NCBI GenBank assembly: GCA_016840035.1
Contig: JAEOTC010000208.1
Span: forward strand, 1 to 41,661
From: Candidatus Hodarchaeota archaeon
GTDB taxonomy: Archaea > Asgardarchaeota > Heimdallarchaeia > Hodarchaeales > Hodarchaeaceae
Direction of reading: 5' to 3'
DNA length: 41,661 nucleotides
How positions within the stretch are numbered: the first letter of the stretch is position 1; every line of letters starts with the position of its first letter. This document shows positions 34,191 to 41,661 of this stretch, piece after piece. The notes beneath the pieces are model-generated. The model was not told the DNA's origin and made no database searches. It worked only from the letters and a program-made list of their open reading frames with translations. The position numbers were made by a program, and so were the translations under genes.

Positions 34191-35198
34191 TTAAAAATGT
34201 TTGAAGAGGAAATATTCCTTGTTTGAATACGGATATCCATCCGATATTCCAAATTTCTTATAGCCTTGTTTCATAAAAAATTCTGGAGATTGAAAAGAGA
34301 GGACATTCACTAAACCTGAAATACATCCATTCTCCTTAGCGATTCGCTCTGCAGTTTCTAAGAGTTTTTTTCCAAACCTCTGGTCTCGATAATTTTTATC
34401 AATCCAAAGCCTGACTATATGGATTGCTTTAAGGGTTGTATACGCAGATAATCCTCCTATAATTTGGTTTGTAGGAGTTTCCAGAACTAAATCAATACTT
34501 TTTCCTGGGTATTTCTTTCTTATTTCTCCTACATGCCTTTTGACATACTCATGTAATCCTTCATTTACTATATTCATGGAACGTTTTGAGTAATCTTCAG
34601 CAATTGTAAATCCCTGCAAATTTTCTTGTTGCTCATCGGAGATGAATATAGCCTCATTCCCAAACTTCTTTAGTAATACATATTCCGTAATACCATTTGT
34701 ATATCCAGTAAAAATTCCCACAATTGTATATCCAATGCTCTTATAAAAATCAGGAGCTTGAAAAGAAAATGTCCATGTTTGTGAGGCGGGATAGCCCTTT
34801 GTTTTACCAATCTTTTCTGCACTTAATACAAGGTGTTTGCCTAACCCCTTTCCTCGATATTTTTCATCTATCCAAAGCGATTCAAGATGCATAATTCCTG
34901 TTAACATACTTGTGATAACCCCTCCGACAATATCCCCTTCAGGATTTCTCAATACAAGACTGATATCTGGGATCGGTATATCAAGGTCCCCACCAGGAAA
35001 ATTTCTGTTATATGTTTCTAAACCGCTCTCTATAACCTTTATTTGTTCTTTAGAAGGTTCTTGTATCATAAGAATCTGATTCACATCTGAATTGCTGACC
35101 ATTTTAAATCTCTCGCTATTTGGTATACTTTTTAGAAATATCTTCGAATCAATTGAATCAATTTTTATATTTCCAAGATATGGAATTTTTTCAGACAT
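34191..35198 (-). CDS. tandem GNAT-domain acetyltransferase
   Basis: The product is 335 residues with two GNAT folds in series. The first (about 30-178) has a complete acetyl-CoA motif, WIDEKYRGKGLGKHLVLSAE (109-128), and FYKSIGYTIVG. The second (about 200-335) repeats the layout (WIDKNYRDQRFGKKLL, FFMKQGYKKFG), but its Q/R-x-x-G-x-G/A motif reads RDQRFG, lacking the first Gly. The second may be weak, inactive or structural. Both lie in the same order with LVL-x-(N/T)-P strands before them, pointing to an internal duplication. Substrate unknown. Confidence 0.87.
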   Translation of the reverse strand: MSEKIPYLGNIKIDSIDSKIFLKSIPNSERFKMVSNSDVNQILMIQEPSKEQIKVIESGLETYNRNFPGGDLDIPIPDISLVLRNPEGDIVGGVITSMLTGIMHLESLWIDEKYRGKGLGKHLVLSAEKIGKTKGYPASQTWTFSFQAPDFYKSIGYTIVGIFTGYTNGITEYVLLKKFGNEAIFISDEQQENLQGFTIAEDYSKRSMNIVNEGLHEYVKRHVGEIRKKYPGKSIDLVLETPTNQIIGGLSAYTTLKAIHIVRLWIDKNYRDQRFGKKLLETAERIAKENGCISGLVNVLSFQSPEFFMKQGYKKFGISDGYPYSNKEYFLFKHF

Positions 35199-35378
35199 TT
35201 TCAGGATGAGAATGTTATTCTTAAGGAAGAGATGATTATGGCAATTATCCAGATTACCTATATATTTTGGAGAATTCGAACCATTTGGGAAAGCTTCCCT
35301 ATTTTTGATTCAAAGAGGTATCGAAAAATCATCCCTATACAAATAAAGTATTAATTCACATGGATAACCCCTCTTCGT
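35199..35378. other. intergenic region, no gene seen
   Basis: These 180 bases separate divergent genes. AAATAAAGTATTAATT near 35341-35356 may be the promoter of the gene at 35379, leaving a very short leader. No repeat or operator stands out. Confidence 0.3.
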
Positions 35379-36404
35379 ATGGATTTTTTCCTGCATATTG
35401 TCGTAAGTACAGCACTTGGCACTCAACTCAATAAAAATCCTAATGCTCAGCGCGCTTTTATTCTTGGGGGCCTCGTTCCTGATTTAGATGTGATATTCGT
35501 TTGGATACCATTTTTAATGCCTGAATTATTTATTTTTCAACATCGTGGGTTATTTCATACAGTATTTCTAGCTCCCATAATAGTAAGTTTACTGATAGTA
35601 TTAATCAACTATTTAAATAAGGTCAATGTTATCCAGAGGTTAAAGGAACCTTTACAGGCTTTCTCTATTGACATAAATTCCCGTACTGTATTGTGGGGAA
35701 CCTTTGGGGTTTTTATTCATCTTCTGATGGATGTTATTTCCTATAATGGAGTGTTCCTCTTTTATCCACTGATTAATCATCGAATAGCATTCAATTTGGT
35801 TTCAGTTATTGACCCCTTCGCATCAGTGCTTTCTATAATAATTGTTATCAGATTATTTTTCAACAAGATAGTTAAGATTGGAACTTATTCAATCAAGCAA
35901 TTTCAAAGATCAGCAACCATGATCAGTATTCTTTTTGTAGTCTTACTATCAACTTACGCTATTCTTCAACTAAATACAACAATCACTCATTCTCCTGATA
36001 ACACCAAACCCGAATTTATCCCAATTTTTCGATGGTTATACTCTAAGGATCAAAACGACATTACGATTTCATTAGTGAACCAACTCACTCAGAAAATTGT
36101 CGTATCCTACTCATATCCCTCCTTAATTTATAATCAAACAGCATGGAACATTAAAACCATTGAATCAGTTATTGACCAAGCAAAAGTGACAACCAAATAT
36201 CAGAGATATATATATCAATTGGATTCTGAATCCTACTTATCCATTAATGCTACATTGAATACAAAGGAATTTCGTTGGCAAATATCATTTTTAAATACTT
36301 TTCAGGATGCCCAGTATAGATTCTTTGGACTTTCACGAGAATCTTCTCCGAAACCAAGTCTGATGATCTATCTCAATCAGGATCGAATTTCTAGAATAAA
36401 GTAA
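35379..36404 (+). CDS. YdjM/DUF457-like membrane-bound metal-dependent hydrolase
   Basis: The product is 341 residues. The N-terminal half carries the family signature: ILGGLVPDLDVI (28-39, with two Asp), QHRGLFHTVFLAP (54-66, two His) and GVFIHLLMDVISYNG (about 110-124, His and Asp). These residues probably form a metal site at the membrane. Helices near 60-78, 103-118, 147-163 and 185-200 follow. From about residue 205 a non-membrane domain with sequons faces outside. Predicted hydrolases of this group have no defined substrate. The start is near-leaderless. Confidence 0.8.
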   Translation: MDFFLHIVVSTALGTQLNKNPNAQRAFILGGLVPDLDVIFVWIPFLMPELFIFQHRGLFHTVFLAPIIVSLLIVLINYLNKVNVIQRLKEPLQAFSIDINSRTVLWGTFGVFIHLLMDVISYNGVFLFYPLINHRIAFNLVSVIDPFASVLSIIIVIRLFFNKIVKIGTYSIKQFQRSATMISILFVVLLSTYAILQLNTTITHSPDNTKPEFIPIFRWLYSKDQNDITISLVNQLTQKIVVSYSYPSLIYNQTAWNIKTIESVIDQAKVTTKYQRYIYQLDSESYLSINATLNTKEFRWQISFLNTFQDAQYRFFGLSRESSPKPSLMIYLNQDRISRIK

Positions 36405-36527
36405 AACCAATTTTTGAATGAAACTGACTATTATTAAGAAACATGAAACATTTCTTCGGAACTCTAACTTTAAATAGGAATTTAACTCTAAAGAATCACT
36501 ACTCAAAATCTTACAGGAAGAAAAGAG

Positions 36528-38291
36528 ATGAGAAGGGATAAAAGAAATAATGACAAGAAAAAGCTAGTATTCTTTCTGGTATTTATTACACTTTTAGTGT
36601 TCTTAGGGTCATCTATTAGAATGTTGAATGCTGGTACGCAGCATAGAAGCCATAATATCCGTTCTTCGATGAGTTTAATTGATAGTCCTGCAATATCAAT
36701 AAATGGAAATCAAGAGTTAATCGACTTTGTAAATGCTAGTGGGGATGTTTTTTTGTTAGGGAACATTACACATCCACTGTTGATACAAAATCTAAATATT
36801 TCAGGTACCTCTGGGAATAGAATCACGATTCGTAATACAAATTTGCATTTCCGAATCACAGGCTGTTACCTCGATGGAGGAGCTGATGGCATACACTTTT
36901 CCAATGTCACGTTTGGCCAAATCGTGAATACAACTGTAATTAATAGTGGATCCGAAGGAATATGGTTAGAATCTTCCCCCTATGCCATGATTAGGAATAA
37001 TACGGTTGAAAATTCGTACCAAGACGGAATAACGTTGCATAGTTCCCGAAGGTCAAAAATAACAGATAATCGAGTTATTCATGCAGGAACTAGTCTTTCG
37101 ACTGGTTATGGAATGTATGTTTATGGATCCCCGTATGCATATGTTGCTAACAATTATGTGTTTGAAAGTTATTATGCAGCAATAGAACTAGCGGATGGAT
37201 CACCTCACAGTTCGCTCTTGAATAACACAGTCATCAGGAATATGGTTGCTCATTCTCTTGCCTCTACTAACTCTCCCAATGCAACGGTATTGTATAATAA
37301 AATCTATGGTGCTGGTACACAGGGAATAACTATACGGTACTCAAATCGTTCAGTTGTTGAATGGAATGAGGTTCAAGATGATTATTATGGGATTTTATTA
37401 TTGTTTAGCTGGAATACTAATGTTTCGTACAATACTTTGATAGGAAATGAAATAGGTATACATGCAAGAAATATAGTGAATAATTCGATTATATCTCATA
37501 ACATACTTTTGAATAACCACAACGGAATTCACAGTTGGAACGCAGATTCAGCAATATATTATGACAATTTAATTAAAAATTCTACCGCTTTCGGGTTGAT
37601 ACTTGAAACTTCATCAAATAATCAGATATTCAGAAATGATTTCATCAATAACAATCCTACAGGCAATTCACAAGTAACAGATTTTGATAATACATTCGAA
37701 GAAAATAATGTTAGTTATAACTATTGGTCTGATCACACTTCCCCGGATTCAAACAATGATGGCATTGTGGATCAACCCTACAGCTTTTTGGGGGACTCTG
37801 CAAATGAGGATTCAAGACCATTAGTATACAATACCGGAACATTAGCACCTGTTAGTATTTTATATCCCTCGGGGGGTCAAGAAGTAACAGGTGTTGTTAC
37901 TATAGATTGGACTCCTTCAGCAAACCCATTAAAACGTGTTTTATCGTATAACGTCTATACAAAAACTGTATCTGAAGTCGAATGGACTGAAATTGCTTCT
38001 AGCTTACTGGATACATCTTATAGCTGGGATATCAGTTCATATCCAGAAGGCAATTATTTATTGAAGGTGAAAGTTAGTTCTACAGATGGATTAGAAACTG
38101 AGATAATTTCCGATAGTCCGTTTACTATAACCTCAGAATTGACGGATACAACAACAACAACTACAACTCTTCCCCTCTCAACTACTACCGAACCATCTAG
38201 TGCTCCGTTTAGTGGTTTTTTCTCTATAATTGGAGTCATTTTCATAACTAGACGGTACAAAAAGCGCTTTAGGAAAAAATTAGAGAAATAA
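36528..38291 (+). CDS. surface-anchored parallel beta-helix protein (NosD-like)
   Basis: The product is 587 residues with AGGAAG before the ATG. A long basic N-region precedes the signal anchor (KKKLVFFLVFITLLVFLG, 10-27). Residues about 85-400 are PbH1-type repeats of a right-handed beta-helix (NNTVENSYQDGITL, NNYVFESYYAAIEL, and similar), ending with NYWSDHTSPDSNNDGIVDQP, the calcium-type ending common in NosD proteins. A fibronectin-III-like domain (about 440-540), a Thr-rich stalk (TTTTTTLPLSTTTE), a short hydrophobic stretch (FSGFFSIIGVIFI) and TRRYKKRFRKK follow. It probably binds or trims surface polysaccharide; no catalytic residues are assigned. Confidence 0.88.
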   Translation: MRRDKRNNDKKKLVFFLVFITLLVFLGSSIRMLNAGTQHRSHNIRSSMSLIDSPAISINGNQELIDFVNASGDVFLLGNITHPLLIQNLNISGTSGNRITIRNTNLHFRITGCYLDGGADGIHFSNVTFGQIVNTTVINSGSEGIWLESSPYAMIRNNTVENSYQDGITLHSSRRSKITDNRVIHAGTSLSTGYGMYVYGSPYAYVANNYVFESYYAAIELADGSPHSSLLNNTVIRNMVAHSLASTNSPNATVLYNKIYGAGTQGITIRYSNRSVVEWNEVQDDYYGILLLFSWNTNVSYNTLIGNEIGIHARNIVNNSIISHNILLNNHNGIHSWNADSAIYYDNLIKNSTAFGLILETSSNNQIFRNDFINNNPTGNSQVTDFDNTFEENNVSYNYWSDHTSPDSNNDGIVDQPYSFLGDSANEDSRPLVYNTGTLAPVSILYPSGGQEVTGVVTIDWTPSANPLKRVLSYNVYTKTVSEVEWTEIASSLLDTSYSWDISSYPEGNYLLKVKVSSTDGLETEIISDSPFTITSELTDTTTTTTTLPLSTTTEPSSAPFSGFFSIIGVIFITRRYKKRFRKKLEK

Positions 38292-38318
38292 TTGAAGGAT
38301 GGAGATCTTACGTTCTTA

Positions 38319-38924
38319 TTATTTCGAGTTTTTTCTTGAAGGAGGATTTACCTGAACAATCGAAGCTGCTTTTTCTGCTGTAAAAACTAACTCTGAAAAG
38401 ATCTCCTTCGTGACAAAGGGAGGGTGAAATTCAAGTGTGTTAGTGAATTTTTGGATAAATTCCTCTTTTGACAAGTTTTGGTCCTTTAATTTCCCTAGAA
38501 GCTGGTAGCTTCTTGTCGGTCTCTCAATCCACCTTACAATCTCATCTCCATCTTCATCTGCAAATATAATAACTGGAATTTTCTTTCTTCCAGCAGTAGA
38601 GTAGAATGTATCGAATTCTTTTATCCACTCATCCCGAGACGTAATCCGAAAATCCCAGCTTGTCATTAGGTTTGAAATTACAGCAATAATTGGAACTCCA
38701 TTTGCACAATCAATACACCAACGTTCAGCTATGCATAATACACGTAATTTTTCATTCATTTGTGCAGTTTGATCTTCTGTTAACTTTTGAGCTGCATTTT
38801 GTGCTGCATTATAATTAGCATCCATTTTTTCTTGATACTTAACACTTTTATCGACATAATTCTGGTAAGAAATTCCCCTTTCATATAATTTATTAAAAAT
38901 TTCTCGTTTTTTCATTCGAATCAT
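38319..38924 (-). CDS. thioredoxin-like protein with CIDC motif
   Basis: The product is 201 residues; an ATG four codons in (38913-38915) is an alternative start. A helical N-terminus (about 5-58) leads into a thioredoxin-like fold: LRVLCIAERWCIDCANGVP with redox Cys70 and Cys73, and the cis-Pro segment KKIPVIIFADEDG. The motif CIDC differs from CGPC. The family is that of archaeal/bacterial proteins with an N-terminal helical extension (thioredoxin_9-like); the partner is unknown. It is divergent from the TrmB regulator. Confidence 0.82.
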   Translation of the reverse strand: MIRMKKREIFNKLYERGISYQNYVDKSVKYQEKMDANYNAAQNAAQKLTEDQTAQMNEKLRVLCIAERWCIDCANGVPIIAVISNLMTSWDFRITSRDEWIKEFDTFYSTAGRKKIPVIIFADEDGDEIVRWIERPTRSYQLLGKLKDQNLSKEEFIQKFTNTLEFHPPFVTKEIFSELVFTAEKAASIVQVNPPSRKNSK

Positions 38925-38965
38925 CTTGAAACAACATTATCAGGAATATTATCAAGAGGAAAATC

Positions 38966-39000
38966 TATTTAAACGTTAGCTACTAAGTACTAATAGTAGC
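38966..39000. promoter_or_regulatory. TATA box and palindromic operator upstream of TrmB gene
   Basis: TATTTAAA (38966-38973) is a good archaeal TATA box for the TrmB gene. Right behind it GCTACTA (38979-38985) and TAGTAGC (38994-39000) are exact complements around 8 bases, and AAGTAGTAAC (39001-39010) repeats the arm pattern. A factor bound here would block the initiation site, so autorepression by the TrmB protein, and perhaps control of the divergent thioredoxin-like gene, is likely. Confidence 0.55.
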
Positions 39001-39023
39001 AAGTAGTAACATTTAAGGCTTGG

Positions 39024-39821
39024 ATGTACACCATGGGAAATTCCATATCTGAAAAATCTGATTTATACGATGATTCAACACCTGGAAAATTAGTAAATTT
39101 ACTGATAGAAGTAGGACTTTCACAAACTCAGGCACAAGTCTATTTAGAATTAGTGAAACAGAAAGAAACTACTGCAAGTAATCTCTGTAGAGCAACAGGA
39201 GTAAAAAGTTCTCGGATATATAGTATCTTGAGCGAACTCGAGCAGCTAGGACTTGTAATGGTTCTGAATACGTCTCCAAAGCAGTATATTGTTACTTCAT
39301 TGGCTGAAGGACTTCCTAACATCGAAGAACTTATTGAAAAAGAATACACCAAGAAAAAGGAGATAATAAAGGAGTTAAACTTGCGATTAACGCCTCTCTT
39401 CGATTCATCTTCTACAATTCCATCTGTTATGGCATTCATTATTAAAGGGAGAAGAGCAATTATTGCCAAGATACATCAAGAGTTATCAAAAGTCGATCAA
39501 GAGGTTCTGATTAGATTTCCCGCTCCGAAGCTATATTTTGAGTTTGAACCTGTACTATTAGAGTTACAAATTGCTGGAATAAAGATCAATGCTGGCTTAT
39601 GTCAACAATCTCTGAATAAATTAAGAGAAAATTCTTCACGCATACCAGAAATACCATTGACTATATGCAAACGATGTTGTGATTGTTTTTACTTAATGGT
39701 TGATCAAAATTATCTGCTTTCGGTTTCTAATTGGGCGTCACCTAACGTATACGCCATTTGGACTTCAGATACAAGCCTAATTAATATTACTTCATTCTTT
39801 AGCAGCTCCAATGTTGCGTAA
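39024..39821 (+). CDS. TrmB-family transcriptional regulator
   Basis: The product is 265 residues; ATGs at 39024 and 39033 are both possible. Residues about 22-95 form the TrmB winged helix: LLIEVGLSQTQAQVYLELVK, TTASNLCRATGVKSSRIYSI, LSELEQLGLVMV. A coiled coil (about 104-122) and the TrmB-C-like effector domain (about 130-265) follow. The effector domain has an unusual Cys cluster, CKRCCDC (about 214-220), which could sense metal or redox state. This fits its position next to a thioredoxin-like gene. In TrmB proteins the equivalent domain usually binds sugars. Confidence 0.87.
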   Translation: MYTMGNSISEKSDLYDDSTPGKLVNLLIEVGLSQTQAQVYLELVKQKETTASNLCRATGVKSSRIYSILSELEQLGLVMVLNTSPKQYIVTSLAEGLPNIEELIEKEYTKKKEIIKELNLRLTPLFDSSSTIPSVMAFIIKGRRAIIAKIHQELSKVDQEVLIRFPAPKLYFEFEPVLLELQIAGIKINAGLCQQSLNKLRENSSRIPEIPLTICKRCCDCFYLMVDQNYLLSVSNWASPNVYAIWTSDTSLINITSFFSSSNVA

Positions 39822-39887
39822 TACACCTCAATTTTGAGAAAGGGGGACAGATAGAAGTAACCTGAAGGGATTCCCCTCCTTCCCAAA

Positions 39888-40082
39888 TTATGTTCCCAAA
39901 ACTGATCTTGTTATTTTGATAACCTTTGTTCTAAAGAAAATGACAATATTAATTCCCAATGGAATACCGGTAGCCATGATGATGGGGAAATAAGGTGTGG
40001 TTTGGAATATTGTGAAAAATGCGAAAATAATCTGTGCATACCAGCCAATAAAAGAAGTTAAAAGAGAGATATAGGATGAACT
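39888..40082 (-). pseudogene. possible remnant of a small membrane protein
   Basis: An open frame of 64 codons ends with TAA at 39888-39890 and reads like membrane protein (FIGWYAQIIFAFFTIF, MATGIPLGINIVIFF, then basic RTKVIKITRS). It has no start codon: upstream it meets TGA at 40083-40085. A neighbouring frame offers ATG at 40084-40086 with a hydrophobic beginning (MKFILYLSFNFFYW), so a single frameshift near 40060 would join the two. It could instead be a chance frame. Confidence 0.35.
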
Positions 40083-40110
40083 TCATAGACTCTTTAAGGA
40101 GGAAATTTGT

Positions 40111-40479
40111 TTGAAAGATTTGACAATAATTGTAGAAGATAGGCCAGGCACGTTCGCAGATATATGTGAGGCGCTAGGTAAAGCGAAAATTAACATTGAA
40201 GGGCATTGTGGATTTCCTTGTGAGGGAAAATCCATAGCTCATCTGTTGGTAAAAGATGCCCCTGCAGCTCGTCGTATACTAGAAAAAGTAGGTATCGAGG
40301 TAGTTAAAGAACAGGAAGTTCTTTTAATAGAACTTGAAGATCGACCTGGTGAGTTAGGTAAGACAGTTCGCAAAATAGCCAATGCTGGAGTTAATTTAGG
40401 TCATACCTACCTTGCTACAAACACTCGAATAATCGTGGAAGCTGATGACCTTGATAAAGCTCTCAGTGCATTGGAATAA
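40111..40479 (+). CDS. tandem ACT-domain amino-acid-binding protein
   Basis: The product is 122 residues from a TTG preceded by a strong AAGGAGGA (40096-40103). Two ACT domains fill the chain: residues 1-65 (IIVEDRPGTFADICEALGKA) and 68-122 (LIELEDRPGELGKTVRKIAN). The DRPG turn in each is the usual ligand-binding site at the dimer interface. Stand-alone double ACT proteins are thought to sense amino acids and act on enzymes or regulators; the ligand is unknown. No enzyme domain is attached. Confidence 0.9.
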   Translation: MKDLTIIVEDRPGTFADICEALGKAKINIEGHCGFPCEGKSIAHLLVKDAPAARRILEKVGIEVVKEQEVLLIELEDRPGELGKTVRKIANAGVNLGHTYLATNTRIIVEADDLDKALSALE

Positions 40480-40546
40480 ATCATATCCTAAAACGAGATT
40501 AAAAAAACTTGATGATTTAAAGAAATGACGTTTAGTGTAGGGAAAA

Positions 40547-41440
40547 ATGATGAAAAACAGTTGGAATCATTCTTATCAAGATTTAGGTGACCTAACATTA
40601 CATTATGTCGAAAAAGGTTCTGGAAAACTGCTTATAATGCTTCATGGCTTTCCAGATTTTTGGTACACATGGAGACATCAAATAACTGCATTATCAAAAA
40701 CTTACCGAGTTGTTGCACCTGATTTACGGGGATATAATAAAAGTGATAAGCCGATAGGGGTTGATAAATATCATACATTAATCCTTTCTCAAGATATCAC
40801 AGCACTTATCGAAGCATTGGGTGAAAGTAAGGCTATCATTGTTGGTCATGATTGGGGTGGAGCCGTGGCGTGGAATATTGCGATGATGGCCCCTGATTAT
40901 GTAGAAAAACTCGTTATCTTGAACTGTCCTCATCCTATACCTTTGGTTGAAGCATTTTGGGGGCTGAGATTTCGTCAGCTTCAGAAAAGTTGGTATATTT
41001 TCCTTTTCCAATTAATGGAGGGTCCAGAAGAAGTATTGAGTAAAAATAATTACGAAGCACTGAAAAAAATGCTTAGAGAATCCACGAGACACAATCTGTT
41101 TAGTGAAGAGGAATTGAAGAAATATGTCGAATCATGGTCTCAACCTGGAGCATTAACAGCAAGTATCAATTATTACCGTGCGAATTGGAATCTAGTAAAG
41201 ATAATGACCATGACAAAGGAAAGACAAGAAAAGCTCAAAGCGAGAACACCAAAAGTGAAATGTCCCACTCTTGTGATTTGGGGAGAAAAAGATATTGCCC
41301 TTGATAAGTCTTTAACCAAAGGAATGGAGAAATACATAGAAAGTTCGTTTGAAATTAAGTTTTTGGCCGAATGTGGGCATTGGGCTCATCTAGAAGAACC
41401 TAACATCGTGAATGAGTATATATTATCTTTTGTAAAATGA
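40547..41440 (+). CDS. alpha/beta hydrolase, epoxide-hydrolase-like
   Basis: The product is 297 residues starting at tandem ATGs. The oxyanion motif is HGFPDFWYTW (33-42) and the nucleophile elbow is GHDWGG with Asp102, as in epoxide hydrolases and haloalkane dehalogenases rather than Ser esterases. The acid is Asp249 (WGEKD) and the base His278 (CGHWAH). DLRGYNKSDKP (59-69) is typical, and SINYYRANW in the cap supplies the Tyr that activates epoxides. Trp103 next to the nucleophile is also found in dehalogenases, so the substrate should be left open. Cytosolic. Confidence 0.9.
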   Translation: MMKNSWNHSYQDLGDLTLHYVEKGSGKLLIMLHGFPDFWYTWRHQITALSKTYRVVAPDLRGYNKSDKPIGVDKYHTLILSQDITALIEALGESKAIIVGHDWGGAVAWNIAMMAPDYVEKLVILNCPHPIPLVEAFWGLRFRQLQKSWYIFLFQLMEGPEEVLSKNNYEALKKMLRESTRHNLFSEEELKKYVESWSQPGALTASINYYRANWNLVKIMTMTKERQEKLKARTPKVKCPTLVIWGEKDIALDKSLTKGMEKYIESSFEIKFLAECGHWAHLEEPNIVNEYILSFVK

Positions 41441-41460
41441 TTTAAGAAAGAAAACCCTAA

Positions 41461-41480
41461 TTTTTTCTAAGTACTTTTTT
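41461..41480 (+). terminator. oligo-T termination region
   Basis: T6 at 41461-41466 and T6 at 41475-41480, within about 40 bases of the hydrolase stop, resemble archaeal U-tract terminators. No hairpin is obvious. Confidence 0.4.
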
Positions 41481-41623
41481 AAAACTAATTCTACTTCTCT
41501 AAAAATTCTTTTTAATCAGTGTCTTCAAACAAATCAGTACTTCGTAACTATGAGAGAGGTTGAACTCAGTGAAATTAAGAAGGAGAAAGATTTAAATGTG
41601 GAGAGAAGCTATTAGTAGTTATC

Positions 41624-41661
41624 ATGACCAAAATCAAACTACCTCGCTTTCCACCACGAAA
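41624..41661 (+). CDS. probable start of a gene running off the right edge
   Basis: ATG at 41624 opens MTKIKLPRFPPR and stays open to the edge. TTTAAAT (41591-41597) about 30 bases upstream would act as TATA box for a near-leaderless start. The alternative ATG at 41595 (MWREAISSYHDQ...) is also open. Too short to identify. Confidence 0.35.
   Translation, partial: MTKIKLPRFPPR

Noticed and set aside
41550..41615. Short plus-strand frame MREVELSEIKKEK...
   Set aside because: It ends after 21 codons, before a better placed TATA box and ATG at 41624.
1..41661. tRNA, rRNA, CRISPR or insertion sequence
   Set aside because: No cloverleaf, rRNA-like segment, regularly spaced short repeat or transposase with catalytic residues was seen on either strand.

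Overview
This AT-rich window looks like a piece of an Asgard archaeon (Promethearchaeota; a Heimdallarchaeia-type lineage is my guess, not proven). Three things point there. Promoters are archaeal (TATA-like boxes, several near-leaderless starts), and Shine-Dalgarno-led TTG/GTG starts are common. There is a Rag/Gtr1-type small GTPase with a C-terminal roadblock-like domain. Two proteins carry longin/roadblock-like domains of the kind that serve such GTPases in eukaryotes. I see no rRNA, tRNA, CRISPR array or intact insertion sequence. Genes are short, mostly monocistronic or in pairs, and switch strand often.

Layout. 1-972 is the start of a secreted protein gene that runs off the left edge. 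1154-2295 holds a winged-helix regulator divergent from a small membrane protein, with a perfect inverted repeat between them. 2296-3110 is almost gene-free but rich in nested inverted repeats (candidate structured RNAs) and ends with a small Shine-Dalgarno-led ORF. 3123-4651 carries a methyltransferase and a DUF2085-like membrane protein with abutting reading frames, plus a small zinc-ribbon membrane protein. 4953-6832 encodes a secreted subtilase and a lipoprotein with a molybdopterin-oxidoreductase-like fold. 6873-10929 holds a zinc-ribbon protein, a metallo-beta-lactamase-fold hydrolase, a membrane protein and a zinc alcohol dehydrogenase.

The core of the window is 11071-24020: (a) a cytosolic protein with an N-terminal longin-like and a C-terminal winged-helix-like domain; (b) convergent to it, a Rag-like GTPase-roadblock fusion; (c) divergent from the GTPase across a 207-base promoter region, a 3597-residue single-pass surface protein. 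That giant protein has jelly-roll-like N-terminal modules, seventeen Ig/cadherin-like repeats, one membrane helix and a cytosolic longin-like domain. I read this as a candidate transmembrane sensor or adhesin coupled to Rag-type GTPase signalling. Two in-frame G8 tracts near its 5' end could make it phase-variable.

24055-32773 carries a YoaP-like acetyltransferase and a TrmO/TsaA-family gene, a GyrI-like/ArsR pair, an odd tandem CDF-like membrane protein with three embedded winged-helix-like segments, an isoprenylcysteine-methyltransferase-like protein, a PadR regulator beside a CopD-like membrane protein, and a terpene-cyclase-like toroid protein. 32914-41440 adds a six-blade Kelch surface protein, a tandem GNAT protein, a YdjM-like membrane protein, a NosD-type beta-helix surface protein, a thioredoxin-like protein divergent from a TrmB regulator (with a palindromic operator candidate), a double-ACT protein and an epoxide-hydrolase-like enzyme. 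A further gene probably begins at the right edge.

At least three, and probably four, of the secreted proteins end in a Thr/Ser-rich stalk, a short hydrophobic stretch and (where the end is visible) a basic tail. This suggests a shared surface anchoring or sorting route.
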